NCBI RefSeq assembly: GCF_014651135.1 | Contig: NZ_BMWH01000003.1 | Coordinates: forward strand, 292,359 to 356,358 | Origin: Streptomyces echinoruber | GTDB taxonomy: Bacteria > Actinomycetota > Actinomycetes > Streptomycetales > Streptomycetaceae | Direction of reading: 5' to 3' | Length of the DNA stretch: 64,000 bases | Shown here: positions 7,387-15,942 of the stretch, piece after piece | Position numbering within the stretch: position 1 is the first letter of the stretch | Layout: each line of letters starts with the position of its first letter | The notes under the pieces: generated by a model | What the model was told of the DNA's origin: nothing | The model's database searches: none | What the model saw: only the letters and a program-made list of their open reading frames with translations | Translations under genes and position numbers: made by a program

Positions 7387-8037
7387 CTACGCCTCCAGCG
7401 CCTTCTGCGCCTCCTGCGCGGACGCGTCCACCAGCCCCCGCAGCAGCAGCCGCGTGAAGCCGCGCACCCACTCCTCGTCCGCCGGTTCCGCGCTGACCAG
7501 GGTGCGGTGGACCACCGCGCCGGCCACCACGTCGAAGATGAGGTCGACCGTGCGGGCGGCCTCCTCCGGGTCGTTCTCGGGCGGGAGTTCGCCGCGGGCC
7601 TGGGCGCGTGCCCGGCCCTCCAGCACCAGTCGCTTCTGCCGGTCGACGATGGAGGCGCGGATGCGCTCGCGCAGGGCCGCGTCCCGGGTGGACTCGGCGA
7701 CGACGGCCATCAGGCCGCTCTTGGCCTCGGGGCGGCTCAGGATCGCCGCGAACTGCAGCACGGCGCCCTCGATGTCGGCGGCGAGGCTGCCGCGGTCGGG
7801 AAGCCGCAGTTCGTCGAAGAGTTCGGCGACGGCGTCGACGACGAGTTCGTTCTTGCCGGCCCAGCGGCGGTAGAGGGTGGTCTTCGCCACTCCGGCGCGC
7901 GTGGCCACGTCCCCCAGGGTGAGCCTGGACCAGCCCAGTTCCACCAGGGCCGCGCGGGTGGCGGCCAGGATCGCGGCGTCCGCCGCGGCGCTGCGGGGAC
8001 GGCCGGTGCGCCCGGCGGGGGTGGTGCGGGTCTGCAT
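7387..8037 (-). CDS. TetR-family transcriptional regulator
   Basis: The 216-residue protein carries an N-terminal TetR helix-turn-helix at about residues 15-65 (AAILAATRAALVELG, then LTLGDVATRAGVAKTTLYRR WAGKNEL) and a helical ligand domain afterwards. The ATG at 8035-8037 gives the normal short arm before the HTH (MQTRTTPAGRTGRPRSAAAD), although the frame stays open upstream. The gene converges on icmA and is divergent from the thioredoxin-TPR gene. A perfect 10-bp-arm palindrome at 8118-8140 in the divergent region is its best candidate operator. The ligand is unknown. Confidence 0.85.
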   Translation of the reverse strand: MQTRTTPAGRTGRPRSAAADAAILAATRAALVELGWSRLTLGDVATRAGVAKTTLYRRWAGKNELVVDAVAELFDELRLPDRGSLAADIEGAVLQFAAILSRPEAKSGLMAVVAESTRDAALRERIRASIVDRQKRLVLEGRARAQARGELPPENDPEEAARTVDLIFDVVAGAVVHRTLVSAEPADEEWVRGFTRLLLRGLVDASAQEAQKALEA

Positions 8038-8117
8038 TCTTCGACGATAACCGGCCGTTGCGGCCCGGCCGTGAGGGAGATCACCGGGATCCGGTTCCGC
8101 CGGGGCACCTGGTGCCA

Positions 8118-8140
8118 TTACGCTACGGGTCGTAGCGTAA
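8118..8140. promoter_or_regulatory. TetR-type operator palindrome
   Basis: TTACGCTACG (8118-8127) and CGTAGCGTAA (8131-8140) are perfect inverted arms with a 3-nt spacer, the classic form of a TetR-family operator. It lies 81 bp upstream of the TetR gene start and about 180 bp before the ATG of the divergent ybbN-like gene, so it could control either. Confidence 0.6.
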
Positions 8141-8321
8141 GCGCGGGGGCCACCCGTGCGAGCGACGACCACACGCACCGACACACGCACCTCGGCGCCC
8201 GGTGGGGACCCGGCGCCGTACCACATGCACGGCGGCACGGCCGCGCCGACCACGCCGGGCACGCCCGGCCGGAGACCGGGACGCGGCACACGCACGCGCG
8301 GAAACGGGGGAGGATAGACGC

Positions 8322-9296
8322 ATGCAGCCACGGAACATGTCCATGAGCGGCGTCGTCGACCTCGCCGCGGTGAAGGCGGCCCAGGAGGCCAAGGCCAAGG
8401 CGGAGCAGGCGCGCGCCCAAGCGGCCCGGCAGGGCGGGCCGGCGGCCGTCTCCCCGGCGGACCTCGTGATCGACGTCGACGAGGCCGGGTTCGAGCGGGA
8501 CGTCCTGCAGCGCTCCACCGAGGTCCCGGTGGTGCTCGACTTCTGGGCGGAGTGGTGCCAGCCCTGCAAGCAGCTCAGCCCGGTCCTGGAGCGGCTCGCC
8601 GTCGAGTACAACGGGCGGTTCGTCCTCGCCAAGATCGACGTCGACGCCAACCAGCTGCTGATGCAGCAGTTCGGCATCCAGGGCATCCCGGCGGTCTTCG
8701 CGGTGGTGGCCGGCCAGGCCCTGCCGCTGTTCCAGGGCGCCGCGCCCGAGCAGCAGATCCGCGCCACGCTCGACCAGCTGGTGCAGGTCGCCGAGCAGCG
8801 GTTCGGGCTGACCGGCCTGACCGTCGACCCCGATGCCCGTCCGGGCGGCGGCGAGGCGGCCGCGGCCCGTGCGGCGGGCCCGTACGACGGCCCGCTGAGC
8901 GCGGCCGCGCAGGCCCTGGACGCCGGCGACCTGGGCGGTGCCATCCAGGCGTACAAGAACGTGCTGGCCGAGGACCCGGGCAACGCCGAGGCGAAACTGG
9001 GCCTGGCGCAGGCCGAGTTGCTCCAGCGGGTACGCGACCTGGACCCGCAGCGGGTGCGCCGGGAGGCCGCCGAGAAGCCGGACGACGTACAGGCGCAGAT
9101 CGCCGCCGCCGACCTGGACCTGGTGGGCGGGCACGTGGAGGACGCCTTCGGGCGGCTCATCGAGACGGTGGGACGGACCAGGGGCGAGGACCGGGACGCC
9201 GCGCGGGTGCGGCTCCTGGAACTGTTCGAGGTGGTCGGCGGCGACGATCCGCGGGTGACCGCGGCCCGTCGCGCGCTGGCGCGCGCCCTGTTCTGA
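8322..9296 (+). CDS. Thioredoxin-TPR protein, YbbN/CnoX-like
   Basis: The 324-residue protein joins a thioredoxin fold (about residues 48-155) to a TPR-like helical C-terminus (about 190-324). The active site is WAEWCQPCKQ with Cys79 and Cys82, and the cis-proline loop is GIQGIPAVF. This is the architecture of YbbN/CnoX, a cytosolic chaperone-like thioredoxin. Unlike the redox-inactive E. coli protein, this one keeps both cysteines. An Ala/Lys/Gln-rich coil (VKAAQEAKAKAEQARAQAAR) precedes the domain. The ATG at 8322 has GGGGGAGGATAG upstream. A strong hairpin at 9392-9433 probably ends the transcript. Confidence 0.88.
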   Translation: MQPRNMSMSGVVDLAAVKAAQEAKAKAEQARAQAARQGGPAAVSPADLVIDVDEAGFERDVLQRSTEVPVVLDFWAEWCQPCKQLSPVLERLAVEYNGRFVLAKIDVDANQLLMQQFGIQGIPAVFAVVAGQALPLFQGAAPEQQIRATLDQLVQVAEQRFGLTGLTVDPDARPGGGEAAAARAAGPYDGPLSAAAQALDAGDLGGAIQAYKNVLAEDPGNAEAKLGLAQAELLQRVRDLDPQRVRREAAEKPDDVQAQIAAADLDLVGGHVEDAFGRLIETVGRTRGEDRDAARVRLLELFEVVGGDDPRVTAARRALARALF

Positions 9297-9391
9297 GCCG
9301 GCGCGCGGGGCGCGCCGGGCCCCGCGCGCGGCCGGGCGCCGAACGCCCACTTCTGTGGGGCCCGTGTGAAAGGTTCGTCGGCGAGACGCCG

Positions 9392-9433
9392 CAGCGGCCG
9401 CGCTTTACCAAATCTTGGTAATCGCGGCCGCTG
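9392..9433. terminator. 42-bp palindrome; probable terminator, possibly also an operator
   Basis: An outer 11-bp G/C stem (9392-9402 with 9423-9433) encloses an inner 7-bp arm pair, TTACCAA (9405-9411) and TTGGTAA (9415-9421). As RNA it is a very stable hairpin about 95 bases after the ybbN-like stop. No T run follows, so a DNA-level role is also possible. Confidence 0.6.
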
Positions 9434-9955
9434 TTACTCGCAGTACATCACGGCTGTTGTTCTGCCTGGTTATGTCCAAAGATCAACAGTTTTGCCCTCC
9501 CGGCAAGGGCGACGGTGTGTCGCCGTCCGGGACCGTTGAGTCGTTCCATGGTTATCCGGCCGTTACTAGCGAGTAACGAACCCCCTTGTGCGCGCGGCGA
9601 GAATGCACCACGATCGGCCACGCTCGGTCCTCTCCCGTACCCCGACATCCGGTCGGGTCACGGGACGTCTGGGTCCCCACCGAGCAGAGCCGACGCCGCC
9701 GGCGCCGGCTCTTGGGCAGGGGGGTCTTCGTCCACCCGGCGAAGCCTGCCCAGCAAGGTTGTGCGTGATGCGTGTCAGGCGCGACCAGTGGTTGTCGCTC
9801 GGGGGTGAACGCCGGTGGTTCGGGCGCGGATTGGCGCCGCCGAGCGCGGGCGCTCTCCTTCCCGAGGACGTAGCACTTCTCCCATCCCTGCCCGGCTGAC
9901 CCTCCATCAAGAGGCCGGCCGGAGGCAGGAGATGTACGTCCGAGAAGGAGGAAAC
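9434..9955. other. Long leader region before the DUF6230 gene
   Basis: These 520 bases hold no convincing gene. Besides the palindrome at 9561-9578 there is a purine-rich ribosome site, GAAGGAGGAAAC, directly before the ATG at 9956. The length and the AT-richer stretch at 9435-9500 suggest a regulated promoter with a long untranslated leader. Confidence 0.5.
9561..9578. promoter_or_regulatory. CGTTACT-AGCG-AGTAACG palindrome
   Basis: Perfect 7-bp arms around AGCG lie about 380 bp upstream of the DUF6230 gene. The symmetric TTACT/AGTAA core resembles operators of TetR-type lipid regulators in actinobacteria. This is inference, because no regulator is adjacent. Confidence 0.5.
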
Positions 9956-10597
9956 ATGGAGTCCCAGGTGCGTGGCGGGACCAGATGGAAGCGGTTCGCC
10001 GTGGTCATGGTGCCCAGCGTGGCCGCCGCCGCGGCGATCGGCGTCGGACTCGCCCAGGGCGCGCTGGCCGCGTCCTTCAGCGTCTCCGGCCAGCAGTTCA
10101 AGGTGACGGCCGGACACCTCGAGGGCACCGGCTTCGCCCAGTACGGTGGCATCGACAGCGGCTACACCTCGACCGACGGCAAGAACAAGACGGCCCACCC
10201 GGTCGCGATCTCGTCGTTCAAGAACGCCGAGATCACCAAGATGTGCCAGTCGGTCAAGACGGACATCCCGCTCCTCGGGGCGGTCTACCTCCGTCTCGAG
10301 GCCGGTCCGGACGCCGACCACAAGGTGCAGGCCGAGAACCTCTACATCGACGTCGCCCAGCTCGACGCCGACGCCACGTTCAAGAACATCGACATCGGCG
10401 TGGCGGTCAAGGACCAGTCCAAGGGCCCGGCGGTGAAGAGCGGCGAGAACGTGCTGCCGGGCGGCTTCGCCCAGCAGGCCGACTCGGCCGACCTCACCAA
10501 CGTCAGGCAGACGGCGTGGGCGACCACGGCCGGCACCTTCAAGCTGAGCGGCCTGAAGATGCGCCTCGGCACGGACCCGAAGATGGAGTGCTACTGA
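9956..10597 (+). CDS. DUF6230 family exported protein
   Basis: The 213-residue protein has a short basic N-terminus, one hydrophobic segment at about residues 15-38 (VVMVPSVAAAAAIGVGLAQGALA) and an extracytoplasmic beta-rich domain with FSVSGQQFKVTAGHLEGTGF. Two cysteines remain, in KMCQS and in the last residues MECY. This is the DUF6230 family, often labelled cholesterol esterase without catalytic evidence; no GxSxG serine-hydrolase motif is present here. The ATG at 9956 follows a strong GAAGGAGG. It heads a module with the DUF6114 and Ser/Pro-rich genes and is probably anchored at, or released from, the cell surface. Confidence 0.8.
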   Translation: MESQVRGGTRWKRFAVVMVPSVAAAAAIGVGLAQGALAASFSVSGQQFKVTAGHLEGTGFAQYGGIDSGYTSTDGKNKTAHPVAISSFKNAEITKMCQSVKTDIPLLGAVYLRLEAGPDADHKVQAENLYIDVAQLDADATFKNIDIGVAVKDQSKGPAVKSGENVLPGGFAQQADSADLTNVRQTAWATTAGTFKLSGLKMRLGTDPKMECY

Positions 10598-10797
10598 CGG
10601 CTCGCGCCGTCGGGGCGCCCTCGGGCAACTGAGGCCAGGGGGCGGGGAGACGGTCGTCTCCCCGCCCCGTCCACCCGCCGATGCGCTGCATCGGGTCGGG
10701 CACCACGACCCACCTGCACTTCCGGCTTACGTCCACCCCATGGGAGACCCATGGCCGAGCCGGTAGTACTTCCACCGGACCCAGGGAGCTGTTTTCC

Positions 10798-11391
10798 ATG
10801 AGTGCCGAGACCCCGGTCCAGAGCGTCGGGGGCTTCTCCCGTACGCGTCTGCGGTTCCGTGAGTGGCGGGGCAGCCGGCCGTTCTGGGCGGGCCTGTTCA
10901 CCATGCTCGGCGGAGTACCGATCGCCTACTTCCCTTACGCCACCCTGAAGTTGGGCACCATGTCGATCACCATGGCGACCACCGCGGGTGCCGGCTCCCT
11001 GATCATCGGCGTGCTGCTGGTCACGCTGGGCCTGACCATGTGGTTCCAGCAGGCCACGCGCACCTTCGCCGGCGTCGCGGCGATCATCCTCGCCCTGGTG
11101 TCCCTGGTGGTGTCCAACATCGGCGGATTCGTCGTCGGCTTCCTGCTCGCGCTGACCGGCGGCGCGCTCGCCGTCTCCTGGGCGCCGGGCAAGCCCGCCG
11201 CGGAGCAGGGCGCGACGGCCGGCGGGCAGAGCGGCCCGGACGCCGGCGGTGCCGCCGGACCGGCCGGCGACGCCCCGGCCGCGGCCCCCGGCGAGCCCGC
11301 GCCGCCGTACTTTTCGAAGGAAGCCCCCCAGGGCGGCGACGCGCACGGTGCCGGGACCGAGAACCACGACGGGGGGTACCGTGTCCGCTGA
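10798..11391 (+). CDS. DUF6114 family membrane protein
   Basis: The 197-residue protein contains about four membrane segments between residues 28 and 125: FWAGLFTMLGGVPIAYFPY, MATTAGAGSLIIGVLLVTLG, FAGVAAIILALVSLVVSNIG and FVVGFLLALTGGALAVSW. A disordered Ala/Gly/Pro tail of about 70 residues follows. DUF6114 genes regularly accompany DUF6230 genes in Streptomyces, and function is unknown. The ATG at 10798 is preceded by AGGGAGCTG. Its last 11 bases overlap the GTG of the next gene, so the three genes look like one operon. Confidence 0.8.
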   Translation: MSAETPVQSVGGFSRTRLRFREWRGSRPFWAGLFTMLGGVPIAYFPYATLKLGTMSITMATTAGAGSLIIGVLLVTLGLTMWFQQATRTFAGVAAIILALVSLVVSNIGGFVVGFLLALTGGALAVSWAPGKPAAEQGATAGGQSGPDAGGAAGPAGDAPAAAPGEPAPPYFSKEAPQGGDAHGAGTENHDGGYRVR

Positions 11392-12817
11392 CGAGGTCCG
11401 TGACGGGGGCGGCGCCGACCCGGCGCGTGCGAGAACGGGACCGCGTCACGCCGCGCCCAGGAAGCCGCTGTTCACCCGCTTCCAGATGCCGGCCGGCAAG
11501 GCGATAGCCGTGGCCGCGATGCCGACGGCGGTCCTCATGGGGATGGGGTTCACGCCGACCCTCGCGCTCGCCGCCGACCACCCCTCCGCGACGTCGTCCC
11601 GGAGCCTGACGGCCGACGAGTACAAGGACTGCGTCGCGGCGCTGGAGGACTCCCCGACCGCCTCCCCGACCGACTCCGCCGGCCCCTCGCCCTCGGCGAG
11701 CGCCTCCGGCGGGGACTTTGCGACCCCCTCCCCGTCGGCGTCCCCCGAGGCGGGTACGGCCGACACGCAGAAGTCCGCGCGGAAGTCCGCGGACAAGTCC
11801 ACGGACACCGGCGGCTCGCCGGGCTCCTCGGACACCACGGGCACCGCGGGCAAGACCTCTTCGCCGGATTCAGGTTCCGACGACAAGGCCACGCCCGCCC
11901 CGTCCGCCTCCGCGTCCTCCTCGGACACGGCGACGGCGTCCTCTTCGGCCCCGTCGGCCCCGTCGGGCGGCGGGGGACTGCTGGACTCCCTCGGCGACGC
12001 CCTCACCGGTGTCCTCACCGGCGGTTCCGCCTCCGGATCGGCAGGCCCGACCGGCTCGGACACGTCGAGCGCGAGCCCCACGCCGTCCGCCTCGCCCTCC
12101 GCGCGCCCGACCGGGGACACCGCCGCCGGCTCCGGCACCGCCGAGGACACTGTCGGCAAGGCCGCCGACACGGTGAAGGGCACTGTGCGGGGCGCCGCCG
12201 GCACCGCGACCGGGGCGGCCGGGGACACCGCCAAGGCGGCGGAGCGGGCCGCCGGCGCGGCGACCTCCTCGGCGAGCCCGAGCCCGAGCGCGAGCGCGAG
12301 TTCCAGCCCCAGACCCAGCCCGTCGGAGAGCGCGAGCCCCTCCGCCAACTGCCCGGCCGCCACCGACGCCGAGGGCGGCGTCGAGGACATCGCGGCGCTG
12401 CCGGACGACCCCTGGTACCTGCAGGCCAGCTCGCTGCTGCTGAAGGGCGCCGACTACAAGGGCGTGGTCAAGGTGCGCACCGCCAACGGCACGGTCAAGA
12501 GGGTCCTGAAGTACGTCATCTCCGGCGGCACCGACATCGGCGACCTGCACCAGATCGTGAAGGACCGGCAGACCGGCAAGACCTACCACGTGCAGGCGGC
12601 GAAGGGCTCGACGTCGACGATCCGCGACGGCGACACGGTGATGTACACCGAGTCCATCTCCGGAAACCTCCTCGGCCTGGTCCCGGTGACGTTCGACCCG
12701 GACCACCCGCCGCCGCTGAACATCCCGCTGATCTACTTCACCCACGTCAAGGTCACCCAGGCCGGCCAGTTCGGCGGGACCCTGACCGTCCCGGGGCTGC
12801 ACCAGTACATCGACTGA
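11381..12817 (+). CDS. Ser/Ala/Pro-rich secreted or wall-associated protein
   Basis: The 478-residue protein has a membrane-targeting segment at about residues 40-65 (KAIAVAAMPTAVLMGMGFTP), a long low-complexity stretch (about 85-325) full of Ser, Ala, Pro, Thr and Asp with PSPSASAS-like runs, and a compact C-terminal domain (about 335-478) with WYLQASSLLLKGADYKGVV and ending GLHQYID. The low-complexity part looks like a wall-spanning stalk. I do not recognise the C-terminal domain. The GTG at 11381 has GGGGGG close upstream and overlaps the DUF6114 gene, which supports joint function at the envelope. Confidence 0.75.
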   Translation: MSADEVRDGGGADPARARTGPRHAAPRKPLFTRFQMPAGKAIAVAAMPTAVLMGMGFTPTLALAADHPSATSSRSLTADEYKDCVAALEDSPTASPTDSAGPSPSASASGGDFATPSPSASPEAGTADTQKSARKSADKSTDTGGSPGSSDTTGTAGKTSSPDSGSDDKATPAPSASASSSDTATASSSAPSAPSGGGGLLDSLGDALTGVLTGGSASGSAGPTGSDTSSASPTPSASPSARPTGDTAAGSGTAEDTVGKAADTVKGTVRGAAGTATGAAGDTAKAAERAAGAATSSASPSPSASASSSPRPSPSESASPSANCPAATDAEGGVEDIAALPDDPWYLQASSLLLKGADYKGVVKVRTANGTVKRVLKYVISGGTDIGDLHQIVKDRQTGKTYHVQAAKGSTSTIRDGDTVMYTESISGNLLGLVPVTFDPDHPPPLNIPLIYFTHVKVTQAGQFGGTLTVPGLHQYID

Positions 12818-12863
12818 CGCCGACTGACGCCCCGCCCGAGGCCCGTTCCGGGAGCCGCACACA

Positions 12864-12899
12864 CTGAGGGCGCCCCCTTGCCGCAGGGGGCGCCCTCAG
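12864..12899. terminator. Strong bidirectional hairpin terminator
   Basis: 14-bp perfect arms (12864-12877 and 12886-12899) with an 8-nt loop lie between the convergent ends of the secreted-protein gene (12817) and pyk (12984). It can serve both strands. Confidence 0.85.
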
Positions 12900-12983
12900 C
12901 GCCGTACGCGGGCCTTGTGGGCCCGGCGCACGCCCCGGGTGCTGTCCCAAAAGGCCCGGGGAGTGCGGGGTCGGTCGGCGGGG

Positions 12984-14414
12984 TCAGTCGCGGGAGCCGC
13001 TGCCCAGGTGGTGGACCCGGACCATGTTGGTGGTGCCGGGCACGCCGGGCGGGGAGCCGGCGGTGATGACGACGACGTCGCCCTCGTTGAAGCGGCCCAG
13101 CTTGACCATCTCCTGGTCGACCAGCTCGACCATCTCGTCGGTGCTGTTGACGAACGGCACGACGTGCGGCTCCACGCCCCAGCTCAGGGTGAGCTGGTTG
13201 CGGGTGGCCTCGTCCGTGGTGAACGCCAGGATCGGCTGGGCCGCGCGGTAGCGGGACAGCCGGCGGGCGGTGTCGCCGGACTGGGTGAAGGCCACCAGGC
13301 CCTTGCCGCCGAGGAAGTCGGCGATCTCGCACGCGGCGCGGGCCACCGAACCGCCCTGGGTACGCGGCTTCTTGCCCGGCACCAGCGGCTGCAGGCCCTT
13401 GGAGAGCAGCTCCTCCTCGGCCGCGGCGACGATCTTCGACATCGTCTTGACGGTCTCGATCGGGTAGGCGCCCACGCTCGACTCGGCCGACAGCATCACC
13501 GCGTCGGCGCCGTCCAGGATCGCGTTGGCCACGTCGGAGGCCTCGGCGCGGGTCGGGCGGGAGTTGGTGATCATCGACTCCATCATCTGGGTCGCCACGA
13601 TCACCGGCTTGGCGTTGCGCCGGCACAGCTCGATCAGGCGCTTCTGCACCATGGGGACCTTCTCGAGCGGATACTCGACGGCGAGGTCGCCGCGGGCGAC
13701 CATGACGCCGTCGAAGGCCATCACGACCTCCTCCATGTTCTGCACCGCCTGCGGCTTCTCCACCTTGGCGATGACCGGGACGCGGCGGCCCTCCTCGTCC
13801 ATGACGCGGTGGACGTCGGCGACGTCCTTGGCGTCCCGGACGAAGGACAGCGCGACCAGGTCGCAGCCCATGCGCAGGGCGAAGCGCAGGTCCTCGACGT
13901 CCTTCTCGCTCAGCGCGGGGACGTTGACGGCCGCGCCGGGCAGGTTGATGCCCTTGTGGTCGGAGACGACGCCGCCCTCGATGACGATCGTCTTCACCTC
14001 CGGGCCGGCGACCTCGACGACCTTCAGCTCGACGTTGCCGTCGTTGATGAGGATCTGGTCGCCCTTGGCCACGTCGCCGGGCAGGCCCTTGTAGGTGGTG
14101 CCGCAGATCGTCTTGTCGCCCGGAACGTCCTCGGTGGTGATGGTGAACTCGTCACCGCGCTCCAGTTCGACCGGACCCTCGGCGAAGGTCTCCAGGCGGA
14201 TCTTGGGGCCCTGCAGGTCGGCGAGGACGCCGACCGGCCGGCCGGTCTCCTTGGCGGCGGCACGCAGGCGGTCGTAGCGGGCCTGGTGCTCGGCGTGCGA
14301 GCCGTGGCTGAAGTTGAACCGGGCCACGTTCATGCCGGCCTCGATCAGGGCGACCAGCTTCTCCTGGGTGTCGACCGCGGGGCCGAGAGTACAGACGATT
14401 TTCGAACGGCGCAT
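12984..14414 (-). CDS. pyk: Pyruvate kinase
   Basis: The 476-residue enzyme transfers phosphate from phosphoenolpyruvate to ADP, the last step of glycolysis. The N-terminus MRRSKIVCTLGPA and the motifs NFSHGSHAEH, LADLQGPKIR, IAKVEKPQAV, MVARGDLAVE and the signature VIVATQMMESMI are all intact. The C-terminal allosteric domain (about residues 350-476) is present. The ATG at 14412-14414 gives the standard start. It lies just beyond ackA on the same strand, in the arrangement seen in S. coelicolor. A 14-bp palindrome at 14442-14455 lies in its promoter region. Confidence 0.95.
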   Translation of the reverse strand: MRRSKIVCTLGPAVDTQEKLVALIEAGMNVARFNFSHGSHAEHQARYDRLRAAAKETGRPVGVLADLQGPKIRLETFAEGPVELERGDEFTITTEDVPGDKTICGTTYKGLPGDVAKGDQILINDGNVELKVVEVAGPEVKTIVIEGGVVSDHKGINLPGAAVNVPALSEKDVEDLRFALRMGCDLVALSFVRDAKDVADVHRVMDEEGRRVPVIAKVEKPQAVQNMEEVVMAFDGVMVARGDLAVEYPLEKVPMVQKRLIELCRRNAKPVIVATQMMESMITNSRPTRAEASDVANAILDGADAVMLSAESSVGAYPIETVKTMSKIVAAAEEELLSKGLQPLVPGKKPRTQGGSVARAACEIADFLGGKGLVAFTQSGDTARRLSRYRAAQPILAFTTDEATRNQLTLSWGVEPHVVPFVNSTDEMVELVDQEMVKLGRFNEGDVVVITAGSPPGVPGTTNMVRVHHLGSGSRD

Positions 14415-14441
14415 AGGGCGATCCTATCGGTTTGTTTCGCT

Positions 14442-14455
14442 ACGGAATATTCCGT
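14442..14455. promoter_or_regulatory. ACGGAATATTCCGT palindrome upstream of pyk
   Basis: A perfect 14-bp AT-centred palindrome lies 28 bp before the pyk start codon and is unusual in this G/C-rich context. It may be an operator or part of the promoter. Confidence 0.45.
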
Positions 14456-14522
14456 CTGGCGGAAGATACAAATGGGCGGCTTCCCGCTCAGGCGTGAAGC
14501 CGTACCCGTTTTCCACCCTCTT

Positions 14523-15737
14523 TCATCCGTCCTTTCCGACCAGTGCGTAGGTCTGGGTCGCGATCTCCCATTCCTCGTCCGTCGGCACCACCGCGACCGC
14601 CACCCGCGAGCCCTCGGGCGAGATCAGGCGCGGCTCGTCGCCGCGCACCGCGTTGCGCCCGGCGTCCACGGCCAGGCCCAGCTCCTCCAGGCCCGCCACC
14701 GCCGCCGCGCGCACCTCGGCCGCGTTCTCGCCGACGCCCGCGGTGAAGGCCACGGCGTCCACGTGGCCGAGTACCGCGTAGTAGGCGCCGATGTACTTCT
14801 TCAGGCGGTGAATGTAGATGTCGAAGGCGAGCTTCGCGCGTTCGTCGCCCTCGCCGCGCCGGCGGAGGATCTCCCGCATGTCGTTGTCGCCGCACAGGCC
14901 GATCAGACCGCTCTTCTTGTTGAGAAGAGTGTCGATCTCGTCGGCGGACATTCCGCCAACACGCATCAAATGGAAGATGACGGCCGGGTCCAGGTCGCCC
15001 GACCGCGTCCCCATCACCAGCCCCTCCAGAGGCGTCAGCCCCATGGAGGTGTCCACGCACCGGCCGGCCCGCACGGCGGAGGCGCTCGCCCCGTTGCCCA
15101 GGTGCAGCACGATCAGGTTCACGTCCTCGGGTGCCCTGCCCAGCAGTTGTGCGGTGGCCCGGGAGACGTAGGCGTGCGAGGTGCCGTGGAAGCCGTAGCG
15201 GCGGATGCGGTGGGCGTCGGCCGTTTCGGTGTCGAGGGCGTAGCGGGCCGCCGACTCCGGCATCGTGGTGTGGAAGGCGGTGTCGAAGACGGCGACCTGC
15301 GGCAGGTCCGGCCGCAGCGCCCGCGCGGTGCGGATGCCGATGAGGTTGGCCGGGTTGTGCAGCGGCGCCACCGGGATGAGCCGCTCGATCTCGGCGAGGA
15401 CCGTGTCGTCGATGACGGTCGGCTCGGTGAAGGACATGCCGCCGTGCACCACCCGGTGGCCGATGGCGGCCAGGTCGGGGGAGTCCAGGCCCAGCCCGTC
15501 CCGGGCGAGTTCGGCCGCCACGGCCTTCAGCGCCGCGTCGTGGTCGGCGATCACTCCGGTGGTCTCCCGGGTCCCGCCGTCGCGCGGGGTGTGCCGGAGC
15601 CGGGAGGTCTGCTCGCCGATGCGCTCCACCAGACCGACGGCGAGCCGGCGGCGCCCGCGCGCCTCGCGCATGTCGATCAGCTGGTACTTCACCGAGGAGG
15701 AGCCGGAGTTCAGGACGAGGACACGGGTTGCTGCCAC
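14523..15737 (-). CDS. ackA: Acetate kinase
   Basis: The 404-residue enzyme interconverts acetyl phosphate plus ADP and acetate plus ATP. The phosphotransferase motifs VLVLNSGSSSVKYQLID at the N-terminus and YGFHGTSHAYVS, LHLGNGASASA, MGLTPLEGLVMGTRSGDLDP and FTAGVGENAAEVR are intact. The GTG at 15735-15737 starts the protein a few residues before the first beta strand. The frame remains open further upstream but there is only low-complexity sequence there. It is downstream of pta with a 205-bp gap, so the pair makes the acetyl-CoA/acetate route. Pyk follows on the same strand. Confidence 0.95.
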   Translation of the reverse strand: MAATRVLVLNSGSSSVKYQLIDMREARGRRRLAVGLVERIGEQTSRLRHTPRDGGTRETTGVIADHDAALKAVAAELARDGLGLDSPDLAAIGHRVVHGGMSFTEPTVIDDTVLAEIERLIPVAPLHNPANLIGIRTARALRPDLPQVAVFDTAFHTTMPESAARYALDTETADAHRIRRYGFHGTSHAYVSRATAQLLGRAPEDVNLIVLHLGNGASASAVRAGRCVDTSMGLTPLEGLVMGTRSGDLDPAVIFHLMRVGGMSADEIDTLLNKKSGLIGLCGDNDMREILRRRGEGDERAKLAFDIYIHRLKKYIGAYYAVLGHVDAVAFTAGVGENAAEVRAAAVAGLEELGLAVDAGRNAVRGDEPRLISPEGSRVAVAVVPTDEEWEIATQTYALVGKDG

Positions 15738-15942
15738 GGGAGCTGGTGCTTTCTGGTCGGGGCCGGGGAGTTCGCGGGCGGTGAGGGGGAGTGGGCGGGT
15801 GGTGACGGAGGGTTCGCGGGCGGTGGCCGGGAGTGCCGGGAGTGCCCGGCGGGGTCCGAGGGCCCGGGCCCCGGGGACCGCCCGCCCCGGAGCCACGGCC
15901 TCGGCCCGCGCGGCCCGAGTGGCCCGGGCCGCCCGTACGCCG

